NCBI GenBank assembly: GCA_012064385.1
Contig: QRDG01000816.1
Coordinates: forward strand, 628,596 to 692,595
DNA length: 64,000 bases
DNA from: Puccinellia tenuiflora
Taxonomy: Eukaryota > Streptophyta > Magnoliopsida > Poales > Poaceae
Direction of reading: 5' to 3'
In this document: piece after piece, positions 31,544-44,011 of the stretch
Numbering within the stretch: the stretch's first letter is position 1
Layout: every line of letters starts with the position of its first letter
The notes under the pieces: generated by a model
Told to the model about the DNA's origin: nothing
The model's input: only the letters and a program-made list of their open reading frames with translations
Databases searched by the model: none
Position numbers and translations under genes: made by a program

Positions 31544-34500
31544 GATCTTGTAGCGGACCTGCACTTAAAAATAGGCAAGATCCCTGTGTATAGTGCAAAC
31601 CCTGGATCGATTCATTTGCACACACAGTTTACGATGAAATATCACAACATTGTATCAATTTATTACACGATTGAATCCAGAGTCAAAATAAACCATTACA
31701 ACTTTGCATAGCTCGAAGCTAGCACAAAACGGAAATAACAGCGGAAGACTAAATATTATTGCATGGAGTCCCAAACTTCATGTAGCCACAGGCGAAAACA
31801 TGTTGGTTGCAGACTCGAAACCCTTAATGAAACCTCACTCATCGTCAGAACAACCTGATAAAAAGATATCAACAAGGTGGGTCAGAACCATAAAATGGAA
31901 CTGGCAAGTGACACTTTGTGGACTCATAGAGGAAAACTCTGATAACCTATATGCATATTTGGCTTGTGGAGTTTGAAGGCTGTTTGCATAAAGCCAATTT
32001 TTCCCTAACTCTTTGTAAAACATCTTTTCATCTACACGAGACTTTCATGGCATGAAAACCACCGTTTCATCTACCCTTGTTCACCCATCAAATTTTAACT
32101 TAGAGAAATTAGAATGTTGGGATCCTCCGTTGACGTCCTTGATCAGTTGCTCAAAGTTGTCCGTAACCGGGGACACGGCTAAGTACTTAGTTTGACACTC
32201 TGCAGAGGTTGTGCACTTTCACCATTAGACTTAACCAACCCAAACTATCCCTCACACTCCATTGGTGCTTCGGGGAAAAGAAGAAGGTTAAGACGAGATC
32301 TTTCAGAAGCATTTTCCCATCCCATACCGGCCTGACGCGCTCCACCTACAAACCTCTACCACCACCTGTCAAGCCGGGATGAGTCCACGCAACTTAGTTG
32401 ATCAAGACAGAGCCCATATGACTAATGACTGCACTGGAAGCAATCTTCACTTGGAGTAACTTCAAATCCCTTTGATCCTGGGTGGCTTTCCGCAAGTGTG
32501 ATTCATCCTCTTAAGTCAGGGGACCACGTATGATCCTTCCTCCCAAACTAGGGAATCACCCTCTTCTACAATTCATCCTCCCGTATATGGGGAATTGCTT
32601 TATTCCAACCACCCACCCAGGTAGTTTATTAACTTAGTAGAATTTTCATTAGCTTTTGATACAAAACACATAGCGTAGCATTTACCTATTCTACTAAGTT
32701 ATCATATAGGTACTAGACACTTAGGAATATTCTAGGGTAATACTAAACAAGTCTAGCATGGCAATACTAATAAGCCTATCATGCAAACTTTCTAAGTAAA
32801 AGCTACAACAATGCATATATCAAAATAATAGGACGAAAAGTATGCAAGTGTGCCACTTGCCTTGGCAACAGGAGTGGCAGGAGTAGCAACCACCAAAGTC
32901 TTCGTGACTCTCCGAATAAACTAACAAAATAACCAAGCCACAAATAAACAAACAAAACAATAATAACAATACAATAAAAAAATGCAATGCATGAAATGTA
33001 TTTAAAATCACAAGTAAAATACTAACTATGGTTTTCTGATTTTTAGAAACATGCATGAAGTCGAAATGCAATTAAAATAATTTTTAATATAAAGACAACA
33101 TAAAACAATTCCCGAAAAGGGAATAAACACTAAATAAATACTAATGTTAAAATAAAATAACTACAAAAATAATCAGTTGGTCTCTCTGGACAGAGGGCTT
33201 CAAAACTAAACTAACCCAATTGGATTTACTCAAAAAGCTATTTTTAAACTAAAGTTATGCCAAATTTACTCAAATTTCACATTTGAAATTCAAATAAATT
33301 TAAACTTGTCAAAATAGAAAACTAAAATGCTAGAAAGAATCTACTGGTTCTAAGGATTTCAAATATATACAAATATTTGAATTTCGTCAAATAGATAAAA
33401 AGATATGATAAATCTAAGTTGCAGGGACTTTTCTGCAAAACAGACAGATATAAACTAATTCGGAAAAACACAGAAAATCCTCTGCTGACTGGGCGCTGAC
33501 TGGCTGCTGACGATGCGCTGACTGGATGCTGACTGGAGCTGATGTGGCCTCCTCTGATTCGTCGGTACCATTTCGGAGAAGGAAATAAAACACGACCGTC
33601 AGATCTAGATCTGACAGCTCAGATCTAAAGTACCAAGGCAAACGGCGCCACCGGCTGGAACCCTAACCCTAACGGCAGCGAATGGCGGCGACGGCTACGG
33701 CATGCTGTGTTCCGGTGAAAACAGAGGGAGGAGGAGGGGGCTTTTGTTACCGTGGGCTGCAGGACGTCGGGGCGAGATCGGTGGTGAGAGGGGCGTCGTC
33801 GATGTGCACGGGTACGGCCGGAATTCCTCGCCGGAGTTGCTCCCGCGGACGGTGGCTTCGGGTCGCGGACGAACGTGTCGTCCTGAGGGCCAAACAAGTA
33901 CCAAAACTTGTCAAAAAGTTGCGCACGGTGAAAAAAATGAGAAAGGGAGTAGATAGGGGGCTCGGGGTGTCCTGGACTCGCCGGAAATGGAGCTTCTCGC
34001 CGGCGGCCGTGGCGGATTTGCGAGGAAGAAATCGGGCAGCCTGGTGGCTCCCGTGCTCTGTGGTTTGGGGCAAAGGAGAGAGGGCGGCGTGGTGTTTAAG
34101 TAGGAGCAGGAGGGAGCAAGAATCGAGGCTTTAAACGCCCGTATTGAAGAACGCGATCGCCGGTGTCTCCTGCCATGGACGCGCGCGTGATTGACGCGAG
34201 GTGGAAGGAGCTGACAGGTGGGTCCCACCTATCAGTGGAAGGAAAGAAAAGAAAAACGGGGAGGGGAGCGGGCTGCTGTTGGGCTGGCATGCGCGGGGAC
34301 GATGCTGGGCCTCTCCTGGGCTGGCTCAGGTCGGCCTGACCGTGGTGGCCCTTTTACTAATTTTTTAAACCTTTTCTTTTTCTTAAAACAGAATTCAACC
34401 TAACTTTTGACATACAATTTCAAATTGTTTTAAACCAATTTGAATAATTTTGTAAAATCAAAATAATCCTTTTAAATACTTTGGAACCATTTCCAAAATA

Positions 34501-34917
34501 TTTTATTTTTAAATAAAAATCTATTAATGGAATATTTGCATAATTGACACCTTTATGTCAAAATAACAAATAGGCTTTTATAAAATCTTTTTGAACTCAA
34601 ATAAAATCCAGGAAAATAATATGAGTGGTATCATGTGGTATAACCATGATAAACTCTTTTTTGTTATTTTTACTCAAAATAAATTACCAAAATACCATTG
34701 GGCATTTAAATGGTAATTGTTATTTCATAATATAAGAAAATAAATTTTTATTCTTTTGAAACTTCATAAAACCAGGAGCACAAATGCACAAATGCAATGA
34801 AAACATGAATGCCATGCTTGTTTTGAAAATTTCAATACACAAAAATGTATTTTTCCAAAGAGGTTTTGATTTTTCTGATTTTTCAAAAGTTTGAAAAATC
34901 TGGGATGTTACAGATCT
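31544..34917 (-). mobile_element. Solo LTR (Gypsy, chromovirus-like), TSD GATCT
   Basis: A 3,364-bp insertion (31549-34912) is flanked by GATCT at 31544-31548 and 34913-34917. On the minus strand it starts TGTAACATCCCAGATTTTTC and ends GTCCGCTACA, resembling the start of the LTR of element D but of another family. There is no PBS, PPT or pol, so it is a solo LTR left by LTR-LTR recombination. It interrupts the last exon of the antisense gene of E. A TATA-like ACTTAAACA (minus) is near 34095, and a GC-rich leader lies at 33660-34090 before AT-rich U5 DNA. ORFs in the GC-rich block look spurious. Confidence 0.9.
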
Positions 34918-35498
34918 CGGCCGAGTGGGACATGGACGATCATCTGGTGGCTTTGAAATCGTGCATGTCGCCGCTGAGGGCTATCGGAGTGGGACTCCTC
35001 TCCTCTGCAATCCGGGTTTACAGAGCTCTCTGGCCCCAGTCCCAGCCTCCGGCATCAGTTGACGAACTGACTGCATGCTTGCTGGGTAGCGAGGACCGAC
35101 TCGACGATTGGCGGTCATCCGCTGCCCGATTCGGTGCGGATGAGGCCCTGATGTATGTGCTATCTTGGTACGAGGGGATCAACCTCGATGCGCTCAAGAC
35201 TTTGCGCGATGGGTCAAAGTGGACCACTGACCCGGATCTCATCCGGCGTCGCCAAGAAATGGCGTACTCCCTTATCCAATATGCTCCAGTGCACACCTTC
35301 GTCGCTGGCCCGCGGGTTCCTCAAGCGGAAGAAATTGTGGATGCCGACGAGGACGAAGAAGAAAACGAAGAACAAGTCGACGAGGAGATTGACGCCGACA
35401 CACCTCCCGGCACAGCCACTGGCACCACTTCGGCAACTGCAACCGAGGACATCGCTCCGACCAATCCGAGTACCTTGGACCCTGCTGCTCAGACTTAG

Positions 35499-36298
35499 AA
35501 AAAACTCAGATCGTTAAATCCCCGGGATGCCGGGTGCAGATGTAATATAAACCTTAAGCTTTTTACGGTTGGTACTTGGTACTTTATTTTGCACATTTTA
35601 ACAAGATTAGCCGTATGCCGGATCATCTTGAACCGAGTCCACGAGTTTACTTTCTTGTTTACTATACTTTGCAACCTCTGCTCTTGTCTACCATTTTGGC
35701 GTTCGACAGTCGAGTCACAATATTACCGAGATATAGCATACAATACTAAAAACTTTGAGATATGGCTTAAAATCATCCGACACACAAGTAAAGAACTAAG
35801 TATAGGATTAACAAACAGCCTATGCCGAATCGCGCTTGGGCCAAGTCCCCGAGTTTACTTTCTTGTGTACTAGGTGTTACGATCCCAGCTCTTGTCTACC
35901 ATTTTGGCATTCGACAGTCGAGTCACGAGGCCGCAACACATAGCATACAATACTCGAAATTCTGAGATATGAACTAGAGTCATCCGACATAAGGATAAAC
36001 AACAAAGAAACCGAATCACTCATGGACCGAGTCCCCGAGTCTGTTTTCTCGTTTACTGCACCTTGCAAGATTTGCCCTTGCCTACCATCTTGGTGTTCGA
36101 CAGTCGGGTCACAAGATCACAAAGACATAGCATACAATACTTAAAAACAATGAGACACGGTTTTTAGAGCCATCCGACATACAGGAAACAGAGATATAAA
36201 CAGATAAAAGCACAAATTTTCCAACAAGGCAGTCCCCGAGTTTCTTTTCGGGGTGCCGACATTTCATTTCAGGGTTTTGAGATACATACATTGGGTCC
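35499..36298. repeat. Convergent spacer of E with tandem repeats
   Basis: Three imperfect units of about 185-210 bp are anchored by TTCGACAGTCGAGTCAC-like sequence at about 35701, 35909 and 36094. Each is followed by ATAGCATACAATACT and a CATCCGACA segment. They lie between the stop of the antisense gene and the stop of pol, which converge here. Tat elements are known for such variable 3' repeats. No gene is present. Confidence 0.75.
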
Positions 36299-39200
36299 TT
36301 AACAGTAAAAAGGGCGAAGAAGAGCTACATTCCAAGGTCGTTTGGTCTCCTCTCCGGATTTGTCCACCCTATTCTTCACCTGCTTCTGAGCATCAATAAG
36401 ATAATAGGCATCATTGTGCAGAGCCTTGCTCATGATAAACGGCCCTTCCCAAGGAGGTGATAATTTGTGCATGCGGGCTGTGCGTTGCACAAGCCTAAGC
36501 ACCAGGTCCCCTTCTCGGAACTTGTGAGGGTTCACTTTCCGGCTGTGATAGCGTCGGAGATTCTGCTGATATATTGATGACTTGGACAATGCCAACTCTC
36601 GTGCTTCTTCGAGTAGATCGACATCATTCTCCCGGGCTTCCTTAGCCTCAGACTCGGTATATAATGCGACTCTTGGTGAGTCATGCTCTATGTTGGTTCG
36701 CAGAACTGCCTCTGCTCCATAGACCAGGAAGAATGGCGTGTAGCCAGTAGAGCGATTCGGGGTAGTCCTTAGACTCCACAATACTGCCGGGATCTCATCC
36801 AGCCAACACCCCAGAGCAAGTAGAGTGGCTCAATTAGCCGGGGTTTTATGCCGGATAAAACTAGAGCGTTTGATCTTTCAACTTGCCCATTGGACTGAGG
36901 ATGTGCGACCGATGCCAGGTCTAGCCGGATTCTCTTTTCCTGGCAAAACCGGGCAAAAGCTCCTTCGACGAAATTGGTGCCATTATCCGTGATAATGCTG
37001 TGCGGATGACCATACCTTAGGATAATATCCTTCAGGAATGATACGGCTGTGCGGCCATCGCACTTTCTTATTGGTTTCACTTCGATCCATTTGGTGAACT
37101 TATCCACCATCACCAGGATGTGAGTCATGTTACCTCGGGCCGGCTTGAATGGTTCCACCATGTCCAGACACCACAATGCAAATGGCCAGGTGATGGGGAT
37201 AGTCTTGAGTGCTGATGCCGGCATATGAATTTTGTGGGCAAATCTCTGACATCCTTCACACTTCCGGACAATGTCCTCTGCCTGTTGCAAAGCACTGGGC
37301 CAGTAGAACCCATACCGGAATGCCTTAGCCACTATGGCTCTGGAAGAGGCGTGATGACCGCACTCTCCCTGATGAATATCTCGGAGAATCTCTTCCCCCT
37401 CTTCTTGTTCGACACAACGCTGAAGCACGGTGGTCACGCTTCTCTTGTACAGCTCCCGGTTGATGATGGTGAAGGATTTGGATCACCTCTGTATCTGTCT
37501 GACCGATACCTCATCACTCGGTAGGCTGCCATCCAACATGAATGTCATGATGGGTTGTGCCCATGCTGGTACTGGACGAATACCGAGTACAGGCTCGTCA
37601 ATTTCCATTGCATCAACCGACATTACTACACCTGACTTAGGCTGACGAGTCCCCGAGTCCTCCCAAGGAGTCCTCGAGTTCCGCCAAGCGGCTCTCCAGT
37701 TTTCCAACACAGTCCCCGATTCCTGCTGAATGTATCCGACATCTACGTCCATCGGGACGACATCAGATTCCGGATTTGCCGGGATGAATATTGACTCGGA
37801 CTCAGGTGATGGTTTAATTAATGGCTTGTGAAGATGCTCCAGTGACACTCCGGGTGGGATGGCCTGTCGGTATGATCCAATCTTGGATAGCATGTCAGCA
37901 CTTTTGTTTTCTGTCCGCCGTATGTGATTGAACTCGCAACCATCAAAGTACCCCGAGATCTTCTGGACATGGAACTGATATGCCGCCATGTTGGCATCCA
38001 GGGCATCCCAGTTGCCTGATGTTTGCTGAATCACCAGATCCGAGTCACCATAACAGATTATCCGACGAATCCCGATTTCCTTGGCCACCTTGAGTCCATG
38101 AATCAACGCTTCATACTCGGCCATGTTATTGGATGCCGCGAAATGGACTTGCAGCACATATTTCAGCTGGTCTCGCTTTGGCGAGGTGAGAACCACGCCG
38201 GCCCCCAGGCCCTCTTTCACTTTGGACCCATCAAAATGCATTTCCAGTAATTGGAGTCAGGCAGAGATGGCTCATACTGCATCTCGGCCCAATCGACAAA
38301 GAAATCAGCCACTCCTTGAGATTTGATGGTATCTCTTCTCGCATACTGCGGTGCGTAAGCCGCCAGCTCAATAGCCCACTTGGCTACCCGGCCACTCGCA
38401 TCCTTGTTGCCAATGATCTCCGAGACAGGGGCCGCACTTACAATGGTTATAGGATGCTCCTGGAAGTAATGCTTCAGTTTCTTGGCCGCCATGTACACAC
38501 CATAGGTCATTTTCTGGTAGTGAGGGTAATTTTGTTTTGAGGTGGAGAGCACCTCACTCAAGTAATACACCGGTATCTGCACCGTAGTTCCCCCTTCCTA
38601 TCGTTCTACCACAATTACGACACTAACGACTCGGTTAGTGGCCGCAATGTAGAGTAACATGGGCTCTCTTGGTAGCGGTGAGGCCAATATCGGCGATGTA
38701 GCCAACATCATTTTTAGCTCATGAAACGCTGCATCTGCTTGCGGCGTCCAGCTGAACTTATCCGATTTTTTCATCAGTTGGTACAAAGGTAGGGCCTTTT
38801 CTCCCAACCGACCTACGAAACGACTCAAGGAGGCCAGGCAACCCGTGAATTTCTGGACATCCTTGAGACATCTCGGCAATTTCATGTTTTCTATTACATG
38901 GATTTTAGTCGGGTTTGCCTCGATACCTCGGCTTGACACGAGAAAACCAAGTAACTTGCCTGTCGGCACCCCGAATGTACACTTATCCGGGTTAAGCTTT
39001 AACCGGAATTTCCGCAGGTTTGCGAATGTCTATTTGAGATCATCCAACAAGGTATGTTTTTCTTTAGTCTTGATGACTATGTCGTCGACATACACCTGCA
39101 CATTTTTGCCTATCTGATCATCCAAACATTTTTGCATACAGCGCTGGTAAGTAGCACCGGCATTTCTCAAACCAAAGCACATGACACGATAGTAATAAGC

Positions 39201-42200
39201 CCCGTACGGGGTGATAAAGGCAATTTTATTTGATCCGCAGGGTTCAAGGGTATCTGGTGAAAACCAGAGTACGCATCTACAAATGATAATAGTTCACACT
39301 CGGCCATGGAGTCGATCACTTGATCGATCCGGGGCAACGGGAATGGATCTTTCGGACATGCCTTGTTCAAGTTTGTGTAGTCGATACACATGCGCCAAAC
39401 AGCGGCTACATTCGGGTCATCCTTCTTTTTTTCTACCAAGACCGGGTTAGATAACCAGTCCGGGTGCAGAACTTCCATGATGAAACCAGACACGAGAAGT
39501 CTGGCTATCTCGTCACCAACAATCTTTCTCCTCTCAGCAGCGTGGCGTCGCATTGGTTGTTTCACCGGTCTCGCATCGGACCGGACATGTAATGAGTGCT
39601 CAGCCAAATCCCTCGGAACATTCGGCAGGTCCTGATTCGACCATGCAAAGATGTCCCGATTCTCACGGAGGAAGTGGATGAGCTCGCTTTCCTATTTGCT
39701 GTCCAACCCGGCACCGATGATGACGGAGTGGTCCGGGTTAGCTTCATCGATGCCGATTTTCTTGGACTCCTTCGCCGCCTGGAAGGTCGCGGTCTGCTGC
39801 GGGTTAGCCATACTCGGCATACCGAGTTGAGCGAACTGGGCCAGAGCCACCACCTCAAGGATTCTCTTCTTCTCCGCGGCAATCACCAGTGATTCGGCCA
39901 GAAGTGACCCAGCGGAGGCGCACTCCATGGAACACTTGTAGTCACCCGAGATGGTGATGACACCATTTGGACCCGGAATTTTCATCTTCAGGTAGGCAAC
40001 ATGAGTGGACGCCATGAACTTGGCTAGTGCTGGCCTACCGAGTAAGGCATGGTATGGACTTTCGAGGTCCACGACCTCAAACAGCAGGCTCTTAGTCCTG
40101 CAGTTGCCCTTGCCGCCGAAGGAGACATCGACCCAAATTGTGCCCATGGGTGCATGCGAGACACCCGGCACTATACCATGGAAGGTGGTCCTGCTTGGCT
40201 GCATCATGTTCTCGGTTATGCCGAGTTTGACCATGGTATCCCGGTACATGATGTTGATGCTGCTCCCGTTATCAACGAGAACCCGGGTGAACCTGACGTT
40301 GATGCTGGGCCCGATGAATGTCGGATCTAACACTAGAGCAACCCCCTGGGTTGGGCATGACCTTGGGATGGTCCTTGATGCTCCAGCTGATCTCATCCTC
40401 GGACCAGTACATGAACTTCGGCACGCCCGGCAAGACCGCGTTTACCTCCATTGCACACCGGTTCTGGCTCTGCTTGTCAGTTGGCTCAGTCACAAAGACC
40501 ATGTAACTCTGGTGGGGCTCTCGGTACTCATTCTGCCGACTCGGGCCAGCATCGTTGTTGTTGTTGGTGTTGTTGTTGTTGTTGGCCACACTGGCCATCT
40601 GGTTGACATTCTCCGGCCTCTGCTGGGTGTTCTAAGGCTGAGTGTTTGCTCCCATGAGACGTGCAGGTCGAGATGCCGGACCGGCACTTGCCGGCTTGCG
40701 CTGGTACCAACTGCAGTTCCGGGTAGTGTGGTTAGCCGGTCTGCTGGGATGCTTAGTGTGGAAGCTGCAAGGCCCATCCAACATCATCTCGTAGGTATAC
40801 CTCTGACTGTCGTCCCACTGCTTCCTGTCACCATTCCATGGCTTCCTTTCACCATTCCAAGTCCTCTTTTCGCCATTCCATGGCCTTTTTTCGCCATTCC
40901 ATGGCCTCTTTCCCTCTGAGTTTTGGCCCCATGAAGGACCATCATTCTTCTGGCGCTGGCTACTGCCGGCATCCACCTGATCTTGATCAATAGCGGCAAC
41001 CTGGTCTGACCCATATCGGTAGTCCGGCCTGTCATCTCTTCTCTTCCTGTAATCCGGGCGATCACTACGCCTGCCCGATCTGTCCCTGTCCTGAGCGGGA
41101 TACCTCCTGCTGGTTTCGACCGGGGCCAGTAAAGGCCGAGTCGGATCTCCCAGGGCATAGCTGTCTGCTATCTTGATTGTCTCGGCCAAGGTGGCCGGCA
41201 TCCCTCTCTGGAGTCTCTGCCACAGCATGGAACCATGTCGGCACCCTTGTGCAAACCATGCGATGGACTGCGACTCGATGACTCCCTCATAGGAGTTGCG
41301 GATCGTGTTCCACTGGGTCAGATATTCTCGGTCAGTTTCATCCTCCCTCTGCCGGCACATGGACAGTTGTTGTGGACGATTCGGCCTCTTGTACGTGCTG
41401 GAGAAGTTGCTGACGAAAGCATCCGAGAAGTCCAACCAGCAATCAATGATGTCCTTCCCAGGTTGTTCAACCAGATTCGGGCTGGTCCCTCCAGCATTTG
41501 CGGCACATACCGCACTGCCCATCGGCGGCTGCCACCAGCAATGTGCACTGTTGTGACATAATCGGTCAACCAATTTTCCGGCTTAGTACTGCCGTCATAC
41601 GTCTTGGCACCCCGGGGAAGCTGGAAGTTGGGCACCGGTGCCTGCTTCATTATCCGGGGTCCAAAACATGCCGGACCCGGTGGGCCTTGCTCCTCCAAAA
41701 GTTCAGACAGATAGATTCTGTCAAGCTTATTGCGGACATCATGTGCCGGTAGCTGGTGAGTTCCCAGCCGAGCACGGAGTGCACCCTCGGGCTCCAGGTC
41801 TCTGAATCTTGTGTACCCGGCCCGCTCCATGGCCGAGTAACCATCGTTATATCGGTCGGCGGCCTGCTCGTCATACCCGGCACCATGTCGTTGCCGAGGT
41901 GGATTAGGTGCCGGATACCGAGGTGGCTGGCCCTGATTTGCCGGGTGAACCCGGCCGGCTCCTTGCCTGCCCTGCGCGGGTTTAGGGGCTCCCTGATCGG
42001 CATTGCCTTGCTCGGCTATCTGCTTTCTGGCATAGACTGGATCATAAGTCTGCAGCTGCTTGTTTTTACCAGAGTTTACACTCCGGTCACAACTTCTGCC
42101 GACATGTGGCGACGAGGCCTGTCCCTTGGACATTCCACCGGCATTACCATTCGAGTGAATGTACCGGGATCCACCTATGTCCGGGTATGCATTCCGGAAA

Positions 42201-42805
42201 GCCTCATTCTGACGATTGGCAATAGCTACCAACTCGTTTACTCGGTCCTACTGCCTACGACGAGCATCACCGGATAAGCTGGGTAACTCGGCTGCGGCTG
42301 CCTCTGCAGCCCTAAGGTTCTTGCCAGGAGTACTATACTTAGGCCTATCAGCCGAAACATGACTAGCAGTTCTACTAGATTTGGGTCTACCATCTCTAGC
42401 AATCTCGGCATTGAGGTCTCTACCTCGGGTGCGCACCTCATCCATGCGACTAACAGGGTTTGCTACTGGAGTAAAACCATGAGCCTTGTTATACTCACGG
42501 AGAGAGATGTCGACATCTTGCCTGACTCGGGCTACCTCTATAGCCTCCTGGAGTATGTTATTGCACTGCTCATCCAGCTCAGCCTGAGCCAGAGCCGCAT
42601 CTGCACTCGGAGCAACTGGGGTGGCCAGCTTCTCGATCACGTCCTGAAGAGGGCTCGGCGCCACCGGCACACCTGATGTACCGGCCTGCGCCGTGCGGTT
42701 CTTCGGCCTCTCTAACGGCGGGCGCGCCATCCTAGCAGATCTGGTGCTGGCCTCGGCCTCTCCGGCCGTGGCTATGCCGGCAGCGACGTCCGGAGCGGTC
42801 ATCAT
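36299..42805 (-). pseudogene. gag-pol: Gag-Pol of Tat-type element E, decayed
   Basis: The frame opens at MMTAPDVAAG (42805) and ends at 36299. Gag (42.8-40.6 kb) has a central WLTDYVTTVHIAGG region and a CX3HX10HX4C-like finger. Protease has VLVDNGSS near 40272. RT (39.6-38.6 kb) has YVDD at 39082-39093. The Ty3-type RNase H remnant is at 38582-38217. A second, plant/archaeal-type RNase H (38241-37700) has D, E and D at MHFDGS, MAEYEALI and GDSDLV. Integrase (37437-36299) keeps all three acidic residues (CLDMVEPF, ITDNGTNF, GQVERSN). In-frame stops are TAG at 42248, 40632, 39692, 39030 and 38598, and TGA at 37483. Frameshifts occur near 41463, 40340, 39230, 38235 and 36830. No polyprotein can be made. 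Confidence 0.9.
40831..40914 (-). repeat. 21-bp tandem repeat in gag of E
   Basis: Four in-frame 21-bp units start at 40831, 40852, 40873 and 40894 and encode repeats of KRPWNGE. A tryptophan-bearing basic repeat near the finger may help RNA binding. The unit sequences differ slightly, so it is not a very recent expansion. Confidence 0.8.
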
Positions 42806-43113
42806 GACCTCCACGCAACTAGCGGGGCGAGCAGTATGCCGGCCGCGAGCTGCGCAGACTGCGGGAGGATCCGCACCAACCTGCACCCTTTCGGGAAACC
42901 AGCAGGGGACCTCGGTGGCGATGTAGACCGTGAGCGCGCCGAAGTCGATGAGGCAGCCATTCCGAGGTAACGGCCTGCTGCCGAAACAGCCTGCGTTGTC
43001 GCTAACAACGTTGAGCGAGCCGAATCTGTGGACAAGGCCACAGAGCACGCGCTCGCCCGAAGCGATGAGGGAACCCGTCCGAATGAACACACCAGCTAGC
43101 GCCGCTGCTAGCC
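42806..43113 (-). other. Leader of element E
   Basis: GC-rich leader between the PBS and the gag ATG, about 300 bp. No feature other than the PBS is recognisable. Confidence 0.5.
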
Positions 43114-43130
43114 CCACGGTGGGCGCCAAC
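43114..43130 (-). promoter_or_regulatory. Primer binding site of E
   Basis: The minus strand reads GTTGGCGCCCACCGTGG next to the LTR end. The TGGCGCCCACCG type of PBS is typical of Tat-lineage Gypsy elements in grasses. Confidence 0.8.
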
Positions 43131-44011
43131 TGCCGGGGTGGTGTCACGGCAGATGCCATAGATAGGCTTATGTTGGGGCCGACGGACGCTGGAGGTACCG
43201 GGGAGGGATAGTGCATAGGAATACGCACACTGAATACACAAACACACACAATCTACCCAGGTTCAGGGTCCTTGTGAGGAGGTAAAACCCCTACTCCTGC
43301 TTGTCTGACTATATGATGGATCACAACTCGGGCTACAACGTGCTCCTCGAGCTGTATGTAAAGAGCTATGAACTAAGGAAATGTGTAACACTTGGGCTCT
43401 CTAGCCGAGTCTGGTTGCTCTACGTTTCTCCGTAGGATCTGATATTGCGGGGGCGTAGCGTCCCTGTAAGAGGAGCCCTTGGTACTCCTTATATAATGGA
43501 ACCCAGGGCACCAGCTAGGGCTAACGTAAGTGCTGATGTACCCACCTACTGTGGCCACAACCGGGCCTCTGACTGGTTCCGTCATCACTGCCTGGCACGT
43601 CCTGGATTGGACGTGCCTCCACTGCTGGCGCACTGCTCCCCCGTACCGCTTCGGTCAGCGGTATGGAGACCTGACGCTCCATCCCGCCACTCCCGGGTGA
43701 AGGGTTAGGTAGCGGCGTCCCATCGTGCCAGTGGCACGACGCCTGCTCCGTGATTGCAGGGACAAGACGTGAGCCTTGACCGTCCACCGGGATAGAACTT
43801 CATCTCCACCCATCCGGCATAGGCATGCCAGGTACTTCTTAACTCGGTTCTCCTTCCCTACACATATGAAGAACAAAGAAAGCGATCCGACATACAATCT
43901 GTATGTCGGTTTCTGTATGCCGGTATGGTATGTCGGTTAGCTTTGACCTGGTCAACTCCGGGTCCATACATATCTCATTATCTTGACCCTATCCGGGGGT
44001 CACCCCCGACA
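43131..44011 (-). repeat. 5' LTR of E
   Basis: An 881-bp LTR matching 26376-27257 at about 97% by eye. The minus-strand TATA box (TATATAA) is at 43489-43495. It is followed on the plus side by TTGAG, the TSD. Confidence 0.9.

Larger units (their letters stand above)
28165..35498 (+). pseudogene. Eight-exon antisense gene carried by Gypsy E
   Basis: Predicted coding exons: 28165-29097, 29206-29645, 29747-30557, 30717-30819, 30907-30960, 31033-31380, and 31468-31548 joined to 34918-35498 once the solo LTR and one GATCT are removed. Every intron has GT and AG ends and the exons total 3,351 nt, exactly 1,117 codons. The N-terminal exon has the region annotated in grass proteins as 'putative gypsy type transposon' (FVVFVAHFERGFGLPAS, then LVLSSFVAFTEGYLGLWP). 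Acidic and proline/glutamine-rich linkers follow, then a long coiled coil (31098-31380). The last exon has a globular part ending in an acidic tail. Five in-frame TAG codons (29254, 30024, 30063, 30192, 30465) and the solo LTR disable it. Because it is antisense to E, its introns survive retrotransposition. The function is unknown. Confidence 0.75.

Noticed and set aside
33660..33680. Telomere-like CCCTAACCCTAA
   Set aside because: Only two units, and the plant telomere unit is TTTAGGG; it is better read as a leader element in the solo LTR.
34845..34920. Start of the 217-codon ORF at 34845
   Set aside because: The first 23 codons are solo-LTR sequence; the genuine coding part begins after the TSD at 34918 as the rest of exon 8.
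40005..40919. 304-codon plus-strand ORF in element E
   Set aside because: It is the antisense shadow of the gag-protease region.
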